Origin: Spirosoma sp.
GTDB taxonomy: Bacteria; Bacteroidota; Bacteroidia; Cytophagales; Spirosomataceae
Direction of reading: 5' to 3'
Assembly (NCBI RefSeq): GCF_026391055.1
Contig: NZ_JAPLET010000016.1
Coordinates: forward strand, 45,526 to 109,525
DNA length: 64,000 nucleotides
The notes beneath the pieces are model-generated. The model worked only from the letters and a program-made list of their open reading frames with translations, was not told the origin of the DNA and did not search any database. Shown piece by piece: positions 10,132 through 19,070 of the stretch; within the stretch, counting starts at the first letter, position 1; the number at the start of each line of letters is the position of its first letter. A program made the translations under genes and the position numbers.

Positions 10132-11718
10132 ATGCCCCATCAATTCGATTTCTTAGTTATTGGCTCCGGGATTGCGGGCCTAAGTTACGCCACCAAGCTG
10201 GCCATGCACTTCGACAACCTGCAACAGGATGTGCGCATTGGCGTCATTACCAAAGTGCAGGCCGACGAAACCAACACCAAATACGCCCAGGGCGGTATTG
10301 CGGCTGTGTGGTCGGAGGATGACTCGTTCGAGAAGCACATTGAAGATACCATGGTGGCAGGCGATTTCCTGAGCGACCGCCACATTGTCGAGATCGTCGT
10401 CAACGAAGGGCCGGGGCGCATTCAGGAACTGATAAGCTACGGCACCCGCTTCGACAAGGAGCATGGCGGTACGGATTATGACCTCGCCAAAGAAGGCGGC
10501 CACTCCGACTACCGGATTCTGCACTTTAAAGACATTACCGGGGCCGAAATCGAGCGGGCCTTGCTCGAAAAAGCGAACTCGCTGAAGTCGATTGAGATTT
10601 TTACGCATTTCTACGCCGTTGAACTCATCACGCGCCACCAGCTTGGCGAAACCGTTCATCGGTACGACACAGACAATAAATGCTTTGGGGCTTACGTCCT
10701 GAACACCCAGACGGGTCAGGTCGAGGTGTTTCTGGCGAAAACAACGCTTCTGGCTACCGGCGGCATCGGCAACATTTACCAGAATACGACCAATCCCAAT
10801 ATTGCCACCGGCGATGGTATTGCGATGGCCTACCGCGCCAAGGGTATTGGCAAGGATATGGAGTTTATCCAGTTCCACCCCACGGCACTGTATGAACCGG
10901 GCAAAAAACCCAACTTCCTCATTTCGGAAGCTGTGCGGGGCTTTGGCGGCATACTCCGCACCCGAAAAGGCGAAACGTTCATGGAGAACTACGACCCGCG
11001 CCTATCCCTCGCCCCGCGCGATATTGTGGCCCGCGCCATCGACTCCGAAATGAAAAAAGCCGGTGACCCGCATGTGTACCTCGACGTGACCCACTGCGAT
11101 TATGAGAAGTTTATCGAGCATTTCCCGAACATAACGGCCTATTGCCGCGAACATCTGGGACTCGATCTGCGGAAAGATTATATCCCGGTTGTTCCAGCAC
11201 AGCATTACCTCTGCGGAGGCATCCGGGTCAATGAATGGGGCCAAACGAACATTCAGTTCCTGTACGCTGTGGGTGAATGCTCCTGCACCGGGTTGCACGG
11301 TGCCAATCGTCTGGCTTCCAACTCGCTGCTGGAAGCTGTTGTCTTTGGCCATCGGGCGTTCGAAAAAACGGTCGAGTTACTCGGCCAGGCTGCTATTCCC
11401 GATAATATCCCCGACTGGAACGATGCCGGAACTACCCACCCCGAAGAACTGGTATTGGTGACCGAGATGAAGAAAGAACTGGAGTCGATCATGTCGAACT
11501 ACGTAGGTATTGTCCGCTCGAACCGACGTCTGAAACGGGCGATGGACCGACTTGAACTACTGTACCTGGAACACGAAGAACTGTACCGCCAATCGAAAGT
11601 ATCGGTGCCCATCTGCGAACTTCGGAACATGATCGAAGTGGCCTATCTGGTCATTAAAATGGCGATGGCCCGGCGTGAGAATCGGGGATTACATTTTAAT
11701 CTAGACAATGAAAAGTAA
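10132..11718 (+). CDS. nadB: L-aspartate oxidase
   Basis: NadB oxidises L-aspartate to iminoaspartate with FAD, the first step of de novo NAD synthesis. The 528-residue protein opens with the FAD-binding loop VIGSGIAGLS (about 9-18) and has KYAQGGIAAVW, the HFKDITGAEIERAL region, TGGIGNIYQNTTNP, EFIQFHPTALY and the flavin-contacting GECSCTGLHGANRLASNSLLE, all diagnostic of the succinate dehydrogenase/fumarate reductase flavoprotein family and specifically of NadB. It was probably once directly downstream of nadA; a toxin-antitoxin pair now lies between them. Confidence 0.97.
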   Translation: MPHQFDFLVIGSGIAGLSYATKLAMHFDNLQQDVRIGVITKVQADETNTKYAQGGIAAVWSEDDSFEKHIEDTMVAGDFLSDRHIVEIVVNEGPGRIQELISYGTRFDKEHGGTDYDLAKEGGHSDYRILHFKDITGAEIERALLEKANSLKSIEIFTHFYAVELITRHQLGETVHRYDTDNKCFGAYVLNTQTGQVEVFLAKTTLLATGGIGNIYQNTTNPNIATGDGIAMAYRAKGIGKDMEFIQFHPTALYEPGKKPNFLISEAVRGFGGILRTRKGETFMENYDPRLSLAPRDIVARAIDSEMKKAGDPHVYLDVTHCDYEKFIEHFPNITAYCREHLGLDLRKDYIPVVPAQHYLCGGIRVNEWGQTNIQFLYAVGECSCTGLHGANRLASNSLLEAVVFGHRAFEKTVELLGQAAIPDNIPDWNDAGTTHPEELVLVTEMKKELESIMSNYVGIVRSNRRLKRAMDRLELLYLEHEELYRQSKVSVPICELRNMIEVAYLVIKMAMARRENRGLHFNLDNEK

Positions 11719-11751
11719 TGTCTGGGCCAAGCCAGCGCTTGGCTCAGACGT

Positions 11752-12435
11752 TTATTTTACCCGTTCCAGCAGCTCATCGCGGTATGAGCCAGCCAGCGGA
11801 ATCTGCGCTTTGCCGATGGTGAGCTGGTGCCGCTCTATTTTCTCAATGCGGTCGAGGGCCATGATGTAGGACTTGTGAACGCGCATAAACTGATCGGCGG
11901 GAAGCAGATCGATGGCTTCTGTGATGGTCATGCGGGTGAGGGCTTTTTTACCCGTTTCCTGAAACGTCAGATAATTACCTTCCGATTCCACATACTGTAA
12001 CTCCTCCAGGTTGATCCGTACCCAGTCATAGCCGTCTTTTACGAAAACGAAGGGCGACTTTTTTGAATCGCCCGACAGGCGTTCGTAGGCTTTGTTGGCC
12101 GCCTGCATAAACCGCCCGAACGCGATGGGCTTCAGCAGGTAATCCAGCGCACTCAGTTCAAAACCCTGCAAGGCATACTCGGGGTAAGCCGTCGTAAACA
12201 CCACCAACGATTTGTTACCAACTACCTGAGCAAAGTCCAGCCCCGTCAGATCGGGCATGTTGATGTCCAGAAAAATCAGGTCAACAGTTTCTGTTTTCAG
12301 GAAAGTAAGGGCTTCGAAGGCGTTCACGAACGTTCGTTTCAGGTCCAGAAACGGCACTTTACAAGCGTGCGCTTTGATAATATCGAGCGCAATCGGTTCG
12401 TCGTCAATGGCTATGCAACGGAGGGTAGGCGGCAT
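11752..12435 (-). CDS. LytTR-family response regulator
   Basis: The 227-residue protein has a receiver domain (about 5-120) with acidic residues D11-D12, phosphoacceptor D57 in DLIFLDINMPDLTG, and the switch residues TTAYPEY and LDYLLKPI. A LytTR DNA-binding domain follows (about 130-227, VKDGYDWVRINLEELQYVES and MRVHKSYIM). It is the last gene of a tight four-gene unit with a LytS-type kinase and two CPBP proteases, so the kinase at 13307-14452 is its likely partner. Its targets cannot be read from the sequence. Confidence 0.93.
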   Translation of the reverse strand: MPPTLRCIAIDDEPIALDIIKAHACKVPFLDLKRTFVNAFEALTFLKTETVDLIFLDINMPDLTGLDFAQVVGNKSLVVFTTAYPEYALQGFELSALDYLLKPIAFGRFMQAANKAYERLSGDSKKSPFVFVKDGYDWVRINLEELQYVESEGNYLTFQETGKKALTRMTITEAIDLLPADQFMRVHKSYIMALDRIEKIERHQLTIGKAQIPLAGSYRDELLERVK

Positions 12436-12444
12436 GGGTTAAGA

Positions 12445-13287
12445 CTAATTAATCTGTACAGTTGGTAGAATCCGGTTCAGGTATCTGTAGCTAACCAGGC
12501 ACGTCAGCAAACAACCAATCAGCAAAGTGCCATACATTAAATCGCTGCCCATCCACTCGCGGGTCTGATTCTGGCTCATGTCCAGCGCTTCGTCAGTCAG
12601 CAACGTGAGCGAGCTGAGGCCATTGTTCACAAAATGCAAAAACATACAGAGTGTAAGCGAACGAGTACGATAATACAACCAGCCGAGCGCAATACCAATG
12701 AAAGCCGCGTTTAGCGCCTGAGCTGGAATGAGGTGAATAAGGCCAAAAATCACTCCCGACCAGATAATAGCTTTGGTAGGGCGGTAGTTTTTCAGCAAAC
12801 CATCCAGGATAATACCCCGGAACAAAATCTCCTCCAAGATTGGCGCGGCAATTACTGCCGATACAACCATGTTTTTGTTGAACATTTTTTTTATCATCTC
12901 TTGCACGGCATCAGGCATGGGAATGGCGCTCACAATAGGCTCGGCCAGCACGCCCATCGCAATTAACCCGACCGCCGATACCAGATACGCCGAAACGGGA
13001 ACCGACGCAAATGACAACGCACGGCTACCCCGCTTGCGGAACGCATACCAGATAGTGAGCATCATGCCAAGGGTATAAGCCAATGTTTGCCCTATGGTAT
13101 CCAGAAAGGGCAGCCCGTAGTTATCGGCAACGGCCTTAAGGCCAATCATTGGTATGGCAGCGGGTATCTGCGCCAGAATAAATACACCCACCAACATCCA
13201 AATTTGCGTGAGCGTTGGATAGGCGTTTTCAGTGGGGTTAACTGGCTGAATATGTTCTTCAGCTAAATCGGAGGCAACGGTCGTCAT
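12445..13287 (-). CDS. CPBP family intramembrane metalloprotease
   Basis: The 280-residue, multi-pass membrane protein carries the three CPBP (Abi) motifs: EEILFRG (Glu pair at 152-153, Arg 157), FGLIHL (His 185) and HFVNN (His 218). These are the residues used by Rce1-type glutamic intramembrane proteases. Such proteins process prenylated or bacteriocin-like peptides, or are of unknown role. The gene lies between the histidine kinase and its response regulator with gaps of 19 and 9 bases, so it is co-transcribed. Its position suggests a role in signalling or in an output of this two-component system, which is inference. Confidence 0.88.
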   Translation of the reverse strand: MTTVASDLAEEHIQPVNPTENAYPTLTQIWMLVGVFILAQIPAAIPMIGLKAVADNYGLPFLDTIGQTLAYTLGMMLTIWYAFRKRGSRALSFASVPVSAYLVSAVGLIAMGVLAEPIVSAIPMPDAVQEMIKKMFNKNMVVSAVIAAPILEEILFRGIILDGLLKNYRPTKAIIWSGVIFGLIHLIPAQALNAAFIGIALGWLYYRTRSLTLCMFLHFVNNGLSSLTLLTDEALDMSQNQTREWMGSDLMYGTLLIGCLLTCLVSYRYLNRILPTVQIN

Positions 13288-13306
13288 GATCAGGTATAGT
13301 TACAGT

Positions 13307-14452
13307 TTAAAGCTTTATAGTCAAATCTATCAAAAAAGTATCGCTATTCTCATTAACCGTTAGCGTGTGCCGATCCGGATAGGCCAGCCTAAGCCGCTGA
13401 CGAACATTAGCCATCCCCAGCCCGGTTCCTTTTTCCAGATCTGTACGGGCCAGAACGCTGTTTTCGGTGGTGAGGTGAAGCGTTCCCTCCTGTACGCGCA
13501 ATCGAATGTGGACAAAGCAGGGATACTGCATACTGATGCCATATTTGAACGCATTTTCGATGAGCGGATTTAATAGCAGGGGCACAATTCGGGCGGGCTT
13601 CTCGTCCCAGTCGATGGTTACCTGAATGTCGATATTGTCCAGATTCGGGAGACGGAGCCGCTGCAACTCGACGAAATCATCAAGAAAACGGAGTTCCCGC
13701 TGAATATCGGTCGTTTGCAGCCGCGACTCTTCCATCACATAGCGCACAATACCCGATAGCTGCTGAATGCTCTCGGCCGTTCGGGGGCTATCTTCCAAAA
13801 TGGCCGTGCCGTAGATGTTGTTGAGCGAGTTGAACAGAAAGTGCGGATTGACCTGGGCTTTCAACGCGTCGAGTTCGGCCTGAGTGCGCTGCTGAATAAG
13901 GGCAACTTGCAGCTTCCGGCTTTTCCGGAAGTCGACAATAAACCCGTAAACAACCATGTAAATAAGCAGCAGCGAGGTCAGAGTCGAAGCAAACATCTCG
14001 TTATAGGCTTTTGCCTCCCGCTTCCGGGCCAGGTCAAAATTCGCAAACAGTCTCGTCAGACCATCGCTTATAAGATTCCAGAACAGCAGCAAACAGACAA
14101 TGTACAGAATGGTGTAGGCTATCTGATTTTTTTTGAACACATGCCGGTGGAATAGCACATAGTAGACATAAGCAATACCCGACAGTAACCCAACAATCAC
14201 CAAAAGCCCAAATAGCCCGCCAATAATCGCTCCAATCAAGGCAGTTGTATCTTTCCGACCAGTATCCTTAAAGCCATCCTTGAATCCGCGGACAAAATCC
14301 CCAAAATCAGTATACAAGAGTATTACAATGCCTACGGCGATAACAATCCATATTCCCCATTTCTCCCAGAGAAGTATACGCTGGGGGGTGAGCCACTGTT
14401 GGCGGATGGGGTTGTTCGGTTGTTGCGTCACTTCCTTTAGCGTAAGTTCCAT
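13307..14452 (-). CDS. LytS-type sensor histidine kinase
   Basis: The 381-residue protein has four likely membrane helices (about 32-50, 72-100, 110-130 and 155-175), then a His_kinase domain with the phosphoacceptor in QVNPHFLFNSLNNIYG (His about 204) and an ATP-binding part with PLIENAFKYGIS and GLGMANVRQRL. The sensor part is entirely membrane-embedded, with no large periplasmic domain. It is followed by a CPBP protease gene and a LytTR regulator gene, and preceded 16 bases upstream by a second CPBP gene. Confidence 0.93.
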   Translation of the reverse strand: MELTLKEVTQQPNNPIRQQWLTPQRILLWEKWGIWIVIAVGIVILLYTDFGDFVRGFKDGFKDTGRKDTTALIGAIIGGLFGLLVIVGLLSGIAYVYYVLFHRHVFKKNQIAYTILYIVCLLLFWNLISDGLTRLFANFDLARKREAKAYNEMFASTLTSLLLIYMVVYGFIVDFRKSRKLQVALIQQRTQAELDALKAQVNPHFLFNSLNNIYGTAILEDSPRTAESIQQLSGIVRYVMEESRLQTTDIQRELRFLDDFVELQRLRLPNLDNIDIQVTIDWDEKPARIVPLLLNPLIENAFKYGISMQYPCFVHIRLRVQEGTLHLTTENSVLARTDLEKGTGLGMANVRQRLRLAYPDRHTLTVNENSDTFLIDLTIKL

Positions 14453-14468
14453 TTATGTTTAATCAAAT

Positions 14469-15218
14469 TTAGAGTAAACAAATTGCTTCCGGTGTCATGG
14501 CGGCCAGTAATACCAGCGAATGTATGATGACGGCGTACCAGTAACCGTACTTCATTCGGACATAGCCGAAGTAAAAGCCATTGAGCAGCCACGTCATCAG
14601 GAAAAGAGGCAACAACAGCGCTTGCCAATGGTGCAGGGTGTATACATCGTCTATGATTTTCATGAAGCCATAAACTAAACCTGTTCCGTACAAAATCCAT
14701 CGGAAGTTGGCTTTCCAGAACCGTTCGATACGGGCGAAAACGAGCGGCCGTTTCAGGTATTGACCCAATCCAAAGCTAATAGTTGCCCAAGCGATTACTA
14801 GCCCAAACCCGGCAAACGTTCCGGCTTCTTCTTTTAGGGGGCGGTAGAAATAGCCTAGTAAAATACAGAGCAAAAGGGCTCCTAAATTTCGTATTCGCTT
14901 AGGCGAGACCCGGAGGATAGATCGAAAAATAGCCTCCTCAATCATGACGGCTAGTACTGACGCCAATAGGAGCAGACCAACAGATGAACTGTAGCGTACC
15001 AGAAGTGGCCTGAAAATAGGCTCTCCCGTTATGAGCCGGGCTACGATAACATTCCCTGCCGCGATGAGCAGTACCCCCAATAACAGGGGATATGCAGTAA
15101 GAAACCGTTGGAGTGTCAGCGCCGTTTTTTGGCCGGGCCGGTCGGACAGGGGCTGGCGGTATTGTGGCCGACGAAGGTAATGCTGAAAATCAATGAAAGA
15201 TGCTTGTAACGTTTCCAT
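14469..15218 (-). CDS. Second CPBP-type intramembrane protease
   Basis: This 249-residue protein has several hydrophobic segments and the CPBP motif 1 EEAIFRS (Glu pair at 94-95, Arg 99). A late His (about 233, in AVIIHSLVLL) and GFYFGYVRMKYG fit the remaining family motifs less exactly than those of the CPBP protein at 12445-13287. It is the first gene of the kinase/regulator unit. Having two divergent CPBP proteins in one unit is notable; one could be the protease and the other a sensor or target. Confidence 0.75.
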   Translation of the reverse strand: METLQASFIDFQHYLRRPQYRQPLSDRPGQKTALTLQRFLTAYPLLLGVLLIAAGNVIVARLITGEPIFRPLLVRYSSSVGLLLLASVLAVMIEEAIFRSILRVSPKRIRNLGALLLCILLGYFYRPLKEEAGTFAGFGLVIAWATISFGLGQYLKRPLVFARIERFWKANFRWILYGTGLVYGFMKIIDDVYTLHHWQALLLPLFLMTWLLNGFYFGYVRMKYGYWYAVIIHSLVLLAAMTPEAICLL

Positions 15219-15258
15219 GAGATGACTGCAAGAGTAAGGGATTAAGAAATGGGAAGGA

Positions 15259-15567
15259 TTAGTATTGCGCGAGGGTATCCGATTTGACGACCGGCATCAC
15301 CGCCTGGCGGGGCGATGGCATAATTACGTGGGGTTGTTCGGAAGGGATAGGGCCATTTTTTTGACCTACGTTTTCGAGACCATAGTAGAAAGGAGATTCA
15401 GCCTGCTCCGTTTTCTCAGGCAGGATATGAACCTCTTGAATACTATCCATCTGAAAAACGGGCTGAACAGGAGTTGTTGGCCGTACGGGCTCGATGGACT
15501 CGTGTGTGCAGGCGGTGAACGAGATAGCGGCAAACAGGAGGGCGAAGGCGTTGGTAGTCGTTTTCAT
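15259..15567 (-). CDS. Small lipoprotein of unknown function
   Basis: The 102-residue product has a lipoprotein signal with lipobox SFTAC near residue 20, followed by a Pro-, Thr- and Gln-rich, probably unstructured chain (EPVRPTTPVQPVFQMDS). No domain is recognised. It is 41 bases upstream of the CPBP/kinase unit on the same strand and might lead that transcript. Confidence 0.65.
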   Translation of the reverse strand: MKTTTNAFALLFAAISFTACTHESIEPVRPTTPVQPVFQMDSIQEVHILPEKTEQAESPFYYGLENVGQKNGPIPSEQPHVIMPSPRQAVMPVVKSDTLAQY

Positions 15568-15778
15568 AAGATAAGGTCTGTAAATAGCTTGTGTTGAGGT
15601 TTACTTGTGTGTTCGGCATCAGTTGCGCCGTTTCGATGGATCAAAACAAGCACATGGATTCCGCCCCCTAAAATCAGTGTGATGAAGCCCCCGTACTTTG
15701 GGAGGAAATGGGCGAAGTTTGGGATGATGTCAGTACCTTTGACCAACCTGACTCGCCTTTACCGACATTTGGCAATCC

Positions 15779-17152
15779 ATGAATCAGCAAGACATTATCG
15801 ACTTCATACAACAAAGCGACAGCCCGAAAATCAAATACGGCTTTACCGATATTGACGGAGTGCTGCGTGGCAAGATCATTCACCGCCAGAAATTCTTGGA
15901 TGGCCTGTCCGATGGATTCGGTTTTTGCGATGTCGTGTGGGGTTGGGACGTGTCAGACACGCCCTACGACAATGGCCAAACAACGGGCTGGCAGTCCGGT
16001 TACCCCGACGCGCCCGTTCGGCTGGATCTGGCCACCTTTCGGCAACTGCCCTGGGAAGACAACATCCCGTTTTTCCTGGCCGACTTTACCCCTGCTCCAG
16101 ACAAACAACCTACGCATTACGCGCTGGCGGCCTGTCCGCGCAGTTTGCTCAAACGCATTGCCAGTCAGTGCACCGACATGGGCTTCCATGCCGAATATGC
16201 CCAGGAGTTTGAGTGGTTCAACTTCCGCGAAACGCCAAAGAGCTTGCAGGACAAGAGCTTTCAAAATCTGGAGCCGCTAACGCCGGGCATGTTTGGTTAC
16301 TCCATCCTGCGCCCTTCCCTCGAAAGTGCGTTTTACCACGACCTTTTCGATATGCTGGGTCAGTTTGATATTCCGCTGGAAGGGCTGCATACCGAAACCG
16401 GACCGGGCGTGTACGAGGCCGCCATCATGCACGATGAAGTCGTTCGGGCGGCCGATAAAGCGGCTCTGTTCAAAACCGCCGTGAAGGAAATCGCGTATCG
16501 GCATGGCATCGTGGCTACGTTTATGGCCAAGTGGAACGCCGACCTGCCGGGTTGCAGCGGGCATATTCACCAAAGTTTATGGAATCCCGAACAGACAACG
16601 AACCTGTTCTATGATGCCACTCAGCCCGACAACATGAGTGAACTAATGCGCCAGTTCATAGCCGGGCAGTTGTATTGCCTGCCGCACATTACACCCATGT
16701 TTGCTCCGACTATCAACAGCTATAAACGGCTCGTTGAAGGGGCCTGGGCACCCACCACCGTTACCTGGTCGGTAGATAACCGCACTACGGCGCTTCGGGT
16801 ATTAAACCACAAAGAAGCATATACTCGGGTGGAGCATCGGGTATCTGGGGCCGATACGAATCCTTATCTGGCCATAGCTGCCTCGCTGGCGTCGGGTTTG
16901 TACGGTATCCGGCATAAACTGTCGCTGGATATACCGGCCTCGGTTGGCAATGGGTACACAGATAAACGAAACGGCATCCTACCCTCAAATTTAGCTGAAG
17001 CGACGCACGCCATGGCCCATTCGCCAGTGGCGACTGAACTGTTTGGCGCTGAGTTTGTTGACCATTTTACCCGCACCCGCGACTGGGAATGGCGGCAGTA
17101 CATCCGCCAGGTCAGCGATTGGGAATTGAAACGATATTTTGAAATTATTTAG
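15779..17152 (+). CDS. Glutamine synthetase family protein
   Basis: The 457-residue protein has the glutamine synthetase catalytic fold: metal ligands in AEYAQEFEWF (Glu about 139-145), TETGPGVYEAAI (Glu 206, 213), GCSGHIHQS (His 262, 264) and NRTTALR, plus VEHRVSGADTNPYLAIAA. It lacks the tyrosine-adenylylation segment of GlnA and is closer in feel to gamma-glutamyl-amine ligases of the PuuA/GlnT kind, so the amine acceptor is uncertain. A gene for an APH-like kinase follows 105 bases downstream after a structured hairpin. Confidence 0.85.
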   Translation: MNQQDIIDFIQQSDSPKIKYGFTDIDGVLRGKIIHRQKFLDGLSDGFGFCDVVWGWDVSDTPYDNGQTTGWQSGYPDAPVRLDLATFRQLPWEDNIPFFLADFTPAPDKQPTHYALAACPRSLLKRIASQCTDMGFHAEYAQEFEWFNFRETPKSLQDKSFQNLEPLTPGMFGYSILRPSLESAFYHDLFDMLGQFDIPLEGLHTETGPGVYEAAIMHDEVVRAADKAALFKTAVKEIAYRHGIVATFMAKWNADLPGCSGHIHQSLWNPEQTTNLFYDATQPDNMSELMRQFIAGQLYCLPHITPMFAPTINSYKRLVEGAWAPTTVTWSVDNRTTALRVLNHKEAYTRVEHRVSGADTNPYLAIAASLASGLYGIRHKLSLDIPASVGNGYTDKRNGILPSNLAEATHAMAHSPVATELFGAEFVDHFTRTRDWEWRQYIRQVSDWELKRYFEII

Positions 17153-17174
17153 TGATGTTGGTGTAGTAAGTACT

Positions 17175-17252
17175 ATTGGTAAAGGGGTGCAGTAAGGTCT
17201 GCAAATTAGTTGACTTACTCCATCTATTTCCCTGCTACACCCCTTTACCAAT
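17175..17252. repeat. Nested inverted repeat ending at the kinase start codon
   Basis: ATTGGTAAAGGGGTG (17175-17189) and its exact complement (17238-17252) form a 15-bp stem. A second stem, AGTAAG/CTTACT (17191-17196 and 17214-17219), nests inside. The right arm ends 5 bases before the ATG at 17258. The element lies between the glutamine synthetase family gene and the kinase gene. Confidence 0.8.
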
Positions 17253-17257
17253 GTAAA

Positions 17258-18298
17258 ATGCGCCTTGTTGATTATTCATCGATTATAAAAAAAGCCTGGG
17301 CAGATTTTGATGGGTCTGTCCAGATTGATACTATAGAAGATATCAGTGCCAAAGTTTCGACCAATCACGTCTTCAGAGTTACGTTTGAGGATGGCGACCA
17401 CATTATCGCCAAACTGTCCTATTTCGGTAAATACGAGCAGTTTCTGGAAGATCATCATATTATTCATGCGCTGGCGAATAATCTGCTTTATCCGTTTGAG
17501 AACGTACTAGCCAAATCGCTGGTCCGCGACGGCCATGTATATACGTACCGGCATCGGGATGGGTTTATTGATGCCTGGGTCGTGTTCTATAATCCAATTC
17601 GCATTCAGTTGAAGTTACCCCGTCGGCTGGAAGACCACCACATTCAACTCCTCGGTCGTGAAGTAGCCCGGTTTCATAAAGCCTGTTCACGGGTTAGCCC
17701 GGTGCTGCCTAAATCGAGTAAAACCCTGCGGTCTGATGTGTGGGATTTGCTCGATCTGCTGGAAACCGAAACTGGCCAGTTTGAACACCGGATGCACATC
17801 GATGAATTGAAAAACCAGTGCGAACTATTCCTTGCAAATCGCCAGAAACTGGTTGCCGGAACGGTCGAAACAATGCCCGTATTTGTGGATTGGAACATCG
17901 GCAATTTCTCGGTTACCAATGATCTGGAGCTTTATTCCCGTTGGGATTATGATTGGTTCCGGATTAGTTACCGGGTCATGGATTTCTATTTTTTCAGCCG
18001 TGTTGTTTCGAATGCAGGTGATCGAACGGTTTTTAGTTACGTGATCGGTCCCTTGATGGAAGACCGTTTTTTACTGTTTTTAAAAGAATATCATCGCATT
18101 TTCCCCCTTACCGAAAACGAAATTCGGTTTTTACCCGAGGCTTATCGGTTTTTCATACTCAACTATGTCATAAAATACGGTCGTTATTTTTTCCACCGTA
18201 CCTACGCCATTAAGCTCCAGCAGGAGGCCTACGACATTTATTTCCCATCAATTGACTCTTTCGATGCGGACAAAATTCTGAAGGCGTTGGGTATTTAA
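17258..18298 (+). CDS. Phosphotransferase of the aminoglycoside/choline kinase fold
   Basis: The 346-residue protein resembles APH-type kinases: an N-lobe segment THVFRVTFEDGDHIIAKLSYFG with the ATP-binding Lys, and a C-lobe FVDWNIGNFSV whose spacing Asp-x4-Asn fits the catalytic loop HGDxxxxN, although the His is replaced. WDYDWFR supplies the metal-binding Asp. The natural substrate is unknown; family members phosphorylate choline, ethanolamine, homoserine, sugars or drugs. The ATG at 17258 is preferred to an in-frame codon at 17210 that lies inside the inverted repeat. Pairing with a glutamine synthetase family gene suggests amine or amino-sugar metabolism, which is inference. Confidence 0.7.
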   Translation: MRLVDYSSIIKKAWADFDGSVQIDTIEDISAKVSTNHVFRVTFEDGDHIIAKLSYFGKYEQFLEDHHIIHALANNLLYPFENVLAKSLVRDGHVYTYRHRDGFIDAWVVFYNPIRIQLKLPRRLEDHHIQLLGREVARFHKACSRVSPVLPKSSKTLRSDVWDLLDLLETETGQFEHRMHIDELKNQCELFLANRQKLVAGTVETMPVFVDWNIGNFSVTNDLELYSRWDYDWFRISYRVMDFYFFSRVVSNAGDRTVFSYVIGPLMEDRFLLFLKEYHRIFPLTENEIRFLPEAYRFFILNYVIKYGRYFFHRTYAIKLQQEAYDIYFPSIDSFDADKILKALGI

Positions 18299-18321
18299 CC
18301 GCCCTGGCGGTCTGCGTAAAC

Positions 18322-18912
18322 GTGACCGACATAAACGATCTGGCTGTACTGCTTGAAGCTATTCGGCAGGGAGATCAGGAGGCTTTCCGGCAGTTGTATG
18401 AACGAACCAAAACCCGGGTTTTCAACCTGGCGCTTGGTTATGTCCGAAACCGCGAGGATGCCGAAGAAATCACCCAGGATGTATACGTAGAGTTATTTCG
18501 GTCGGTCGGGAGCTTCAACGGCGACGCCAGCCTGGCAACCTGGCTCTACCGCATTGCGGTCAATAAATCGCTCGATTTCCTCAAACATCAGAAGCGCCAG
18601 AAACGCTTTGCCTTCCTGACGAGCCTGTTTGATTCGCATACGGGCGAAACGCTCTACCAGCCCACCGATTTTTCGCACCCTGGTATCACACTGGAAAACA
18701 AGGAACAGGCTGTTATCTTGTTTAAGGCCATCGACACGCTTTCAGAGAAACAGAAAACAGCCTATATCCTCACTAAAGTAGAAGGACTAACCAATGTTGA
18801 AACGGCGGCTATCATGCAAATCAGCGTTGGTGCTGTTGAGTCGTTATTACAACGAGCCACAGAGAACCTAAAAAAGCAACTGGCAGGTTTCTACAAAACG
18901 CTAAATGGTTAA
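18322..18912 (+). CDS. ECF-type RNA polymerase sigma factor
   Basis: The 196-residue protein has sigma region 2 (about 22-90: AFRQLYERTKTRVFNLALGY, NREDAEEITQDVYVELF, ATWLYRIAVNKSLDFL) and region 4 (about 138-188: SEKQKTAYILTKVEGLTNVE, IMQISVGAVESLLQRATENL). The start is GTG. It leads a group of envelope genes (small membrane protein, Spy-like, YHYH, YwqK-like, SCO), so it probably controls them or is controlled with them. An inverted-repeat element begins inside its stop codon. Confidence 0.92.
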   Translation: MTDINDLAVLLEAIRQGDQEAFRQLYERTKTRVFNLALGYVRNREDAEEITQDVYVELFRSVGSFNGDASLATWLYRIAVNKSLDFLKHQKRQKRFAFLTSLFDSHTGETLYQPTDFSHPGITLENKEQAVILFKAIDTLSEKQKTAYILTKVEGLTNVETAAIMQISVGAVESLLQRATENLKKQLAGFYKTLNG

Positions 18913-19016
18913 CCGTACCCACGGGTTTCAACCCATGTTTTTCAGCATACGTATAAACTCAACTCGTATTTTTAGTAGATGAATAAACACGGATTGAAAC
19001 CCGTGGGTACAGTTAA
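18909..19016. repeat. Inverted-repeat element, GTACCCACGGGTTTCA family, copy 1
   Basis: The 32-base arms 18909-18940 and 18985-19016 are complementary at 29 positions, with a 44-base AT-rich loop. The core GTACCCACGGGTTTCAACCC matches the element at 63711-63777 almost exactly. It begins inside the stop codon of the sigma-factor gene and fills the gap before the next gene. Confidence 0.9.
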
Positions 19017-19070
19017 TTACAATTCACCTTCATGCCGTAGGAATCGCTTACTCTTATCGTCTAACGCACT

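Noticed and set aside
10180..10878. Open frame of 232 codons on the minus strand inside nadB
   Set aside because: It lies wholly antisense to nadB, whose protein is unmistakable. The minus-strand translation has no recognisable motif and follows nadB codon bias in the opposite phase.
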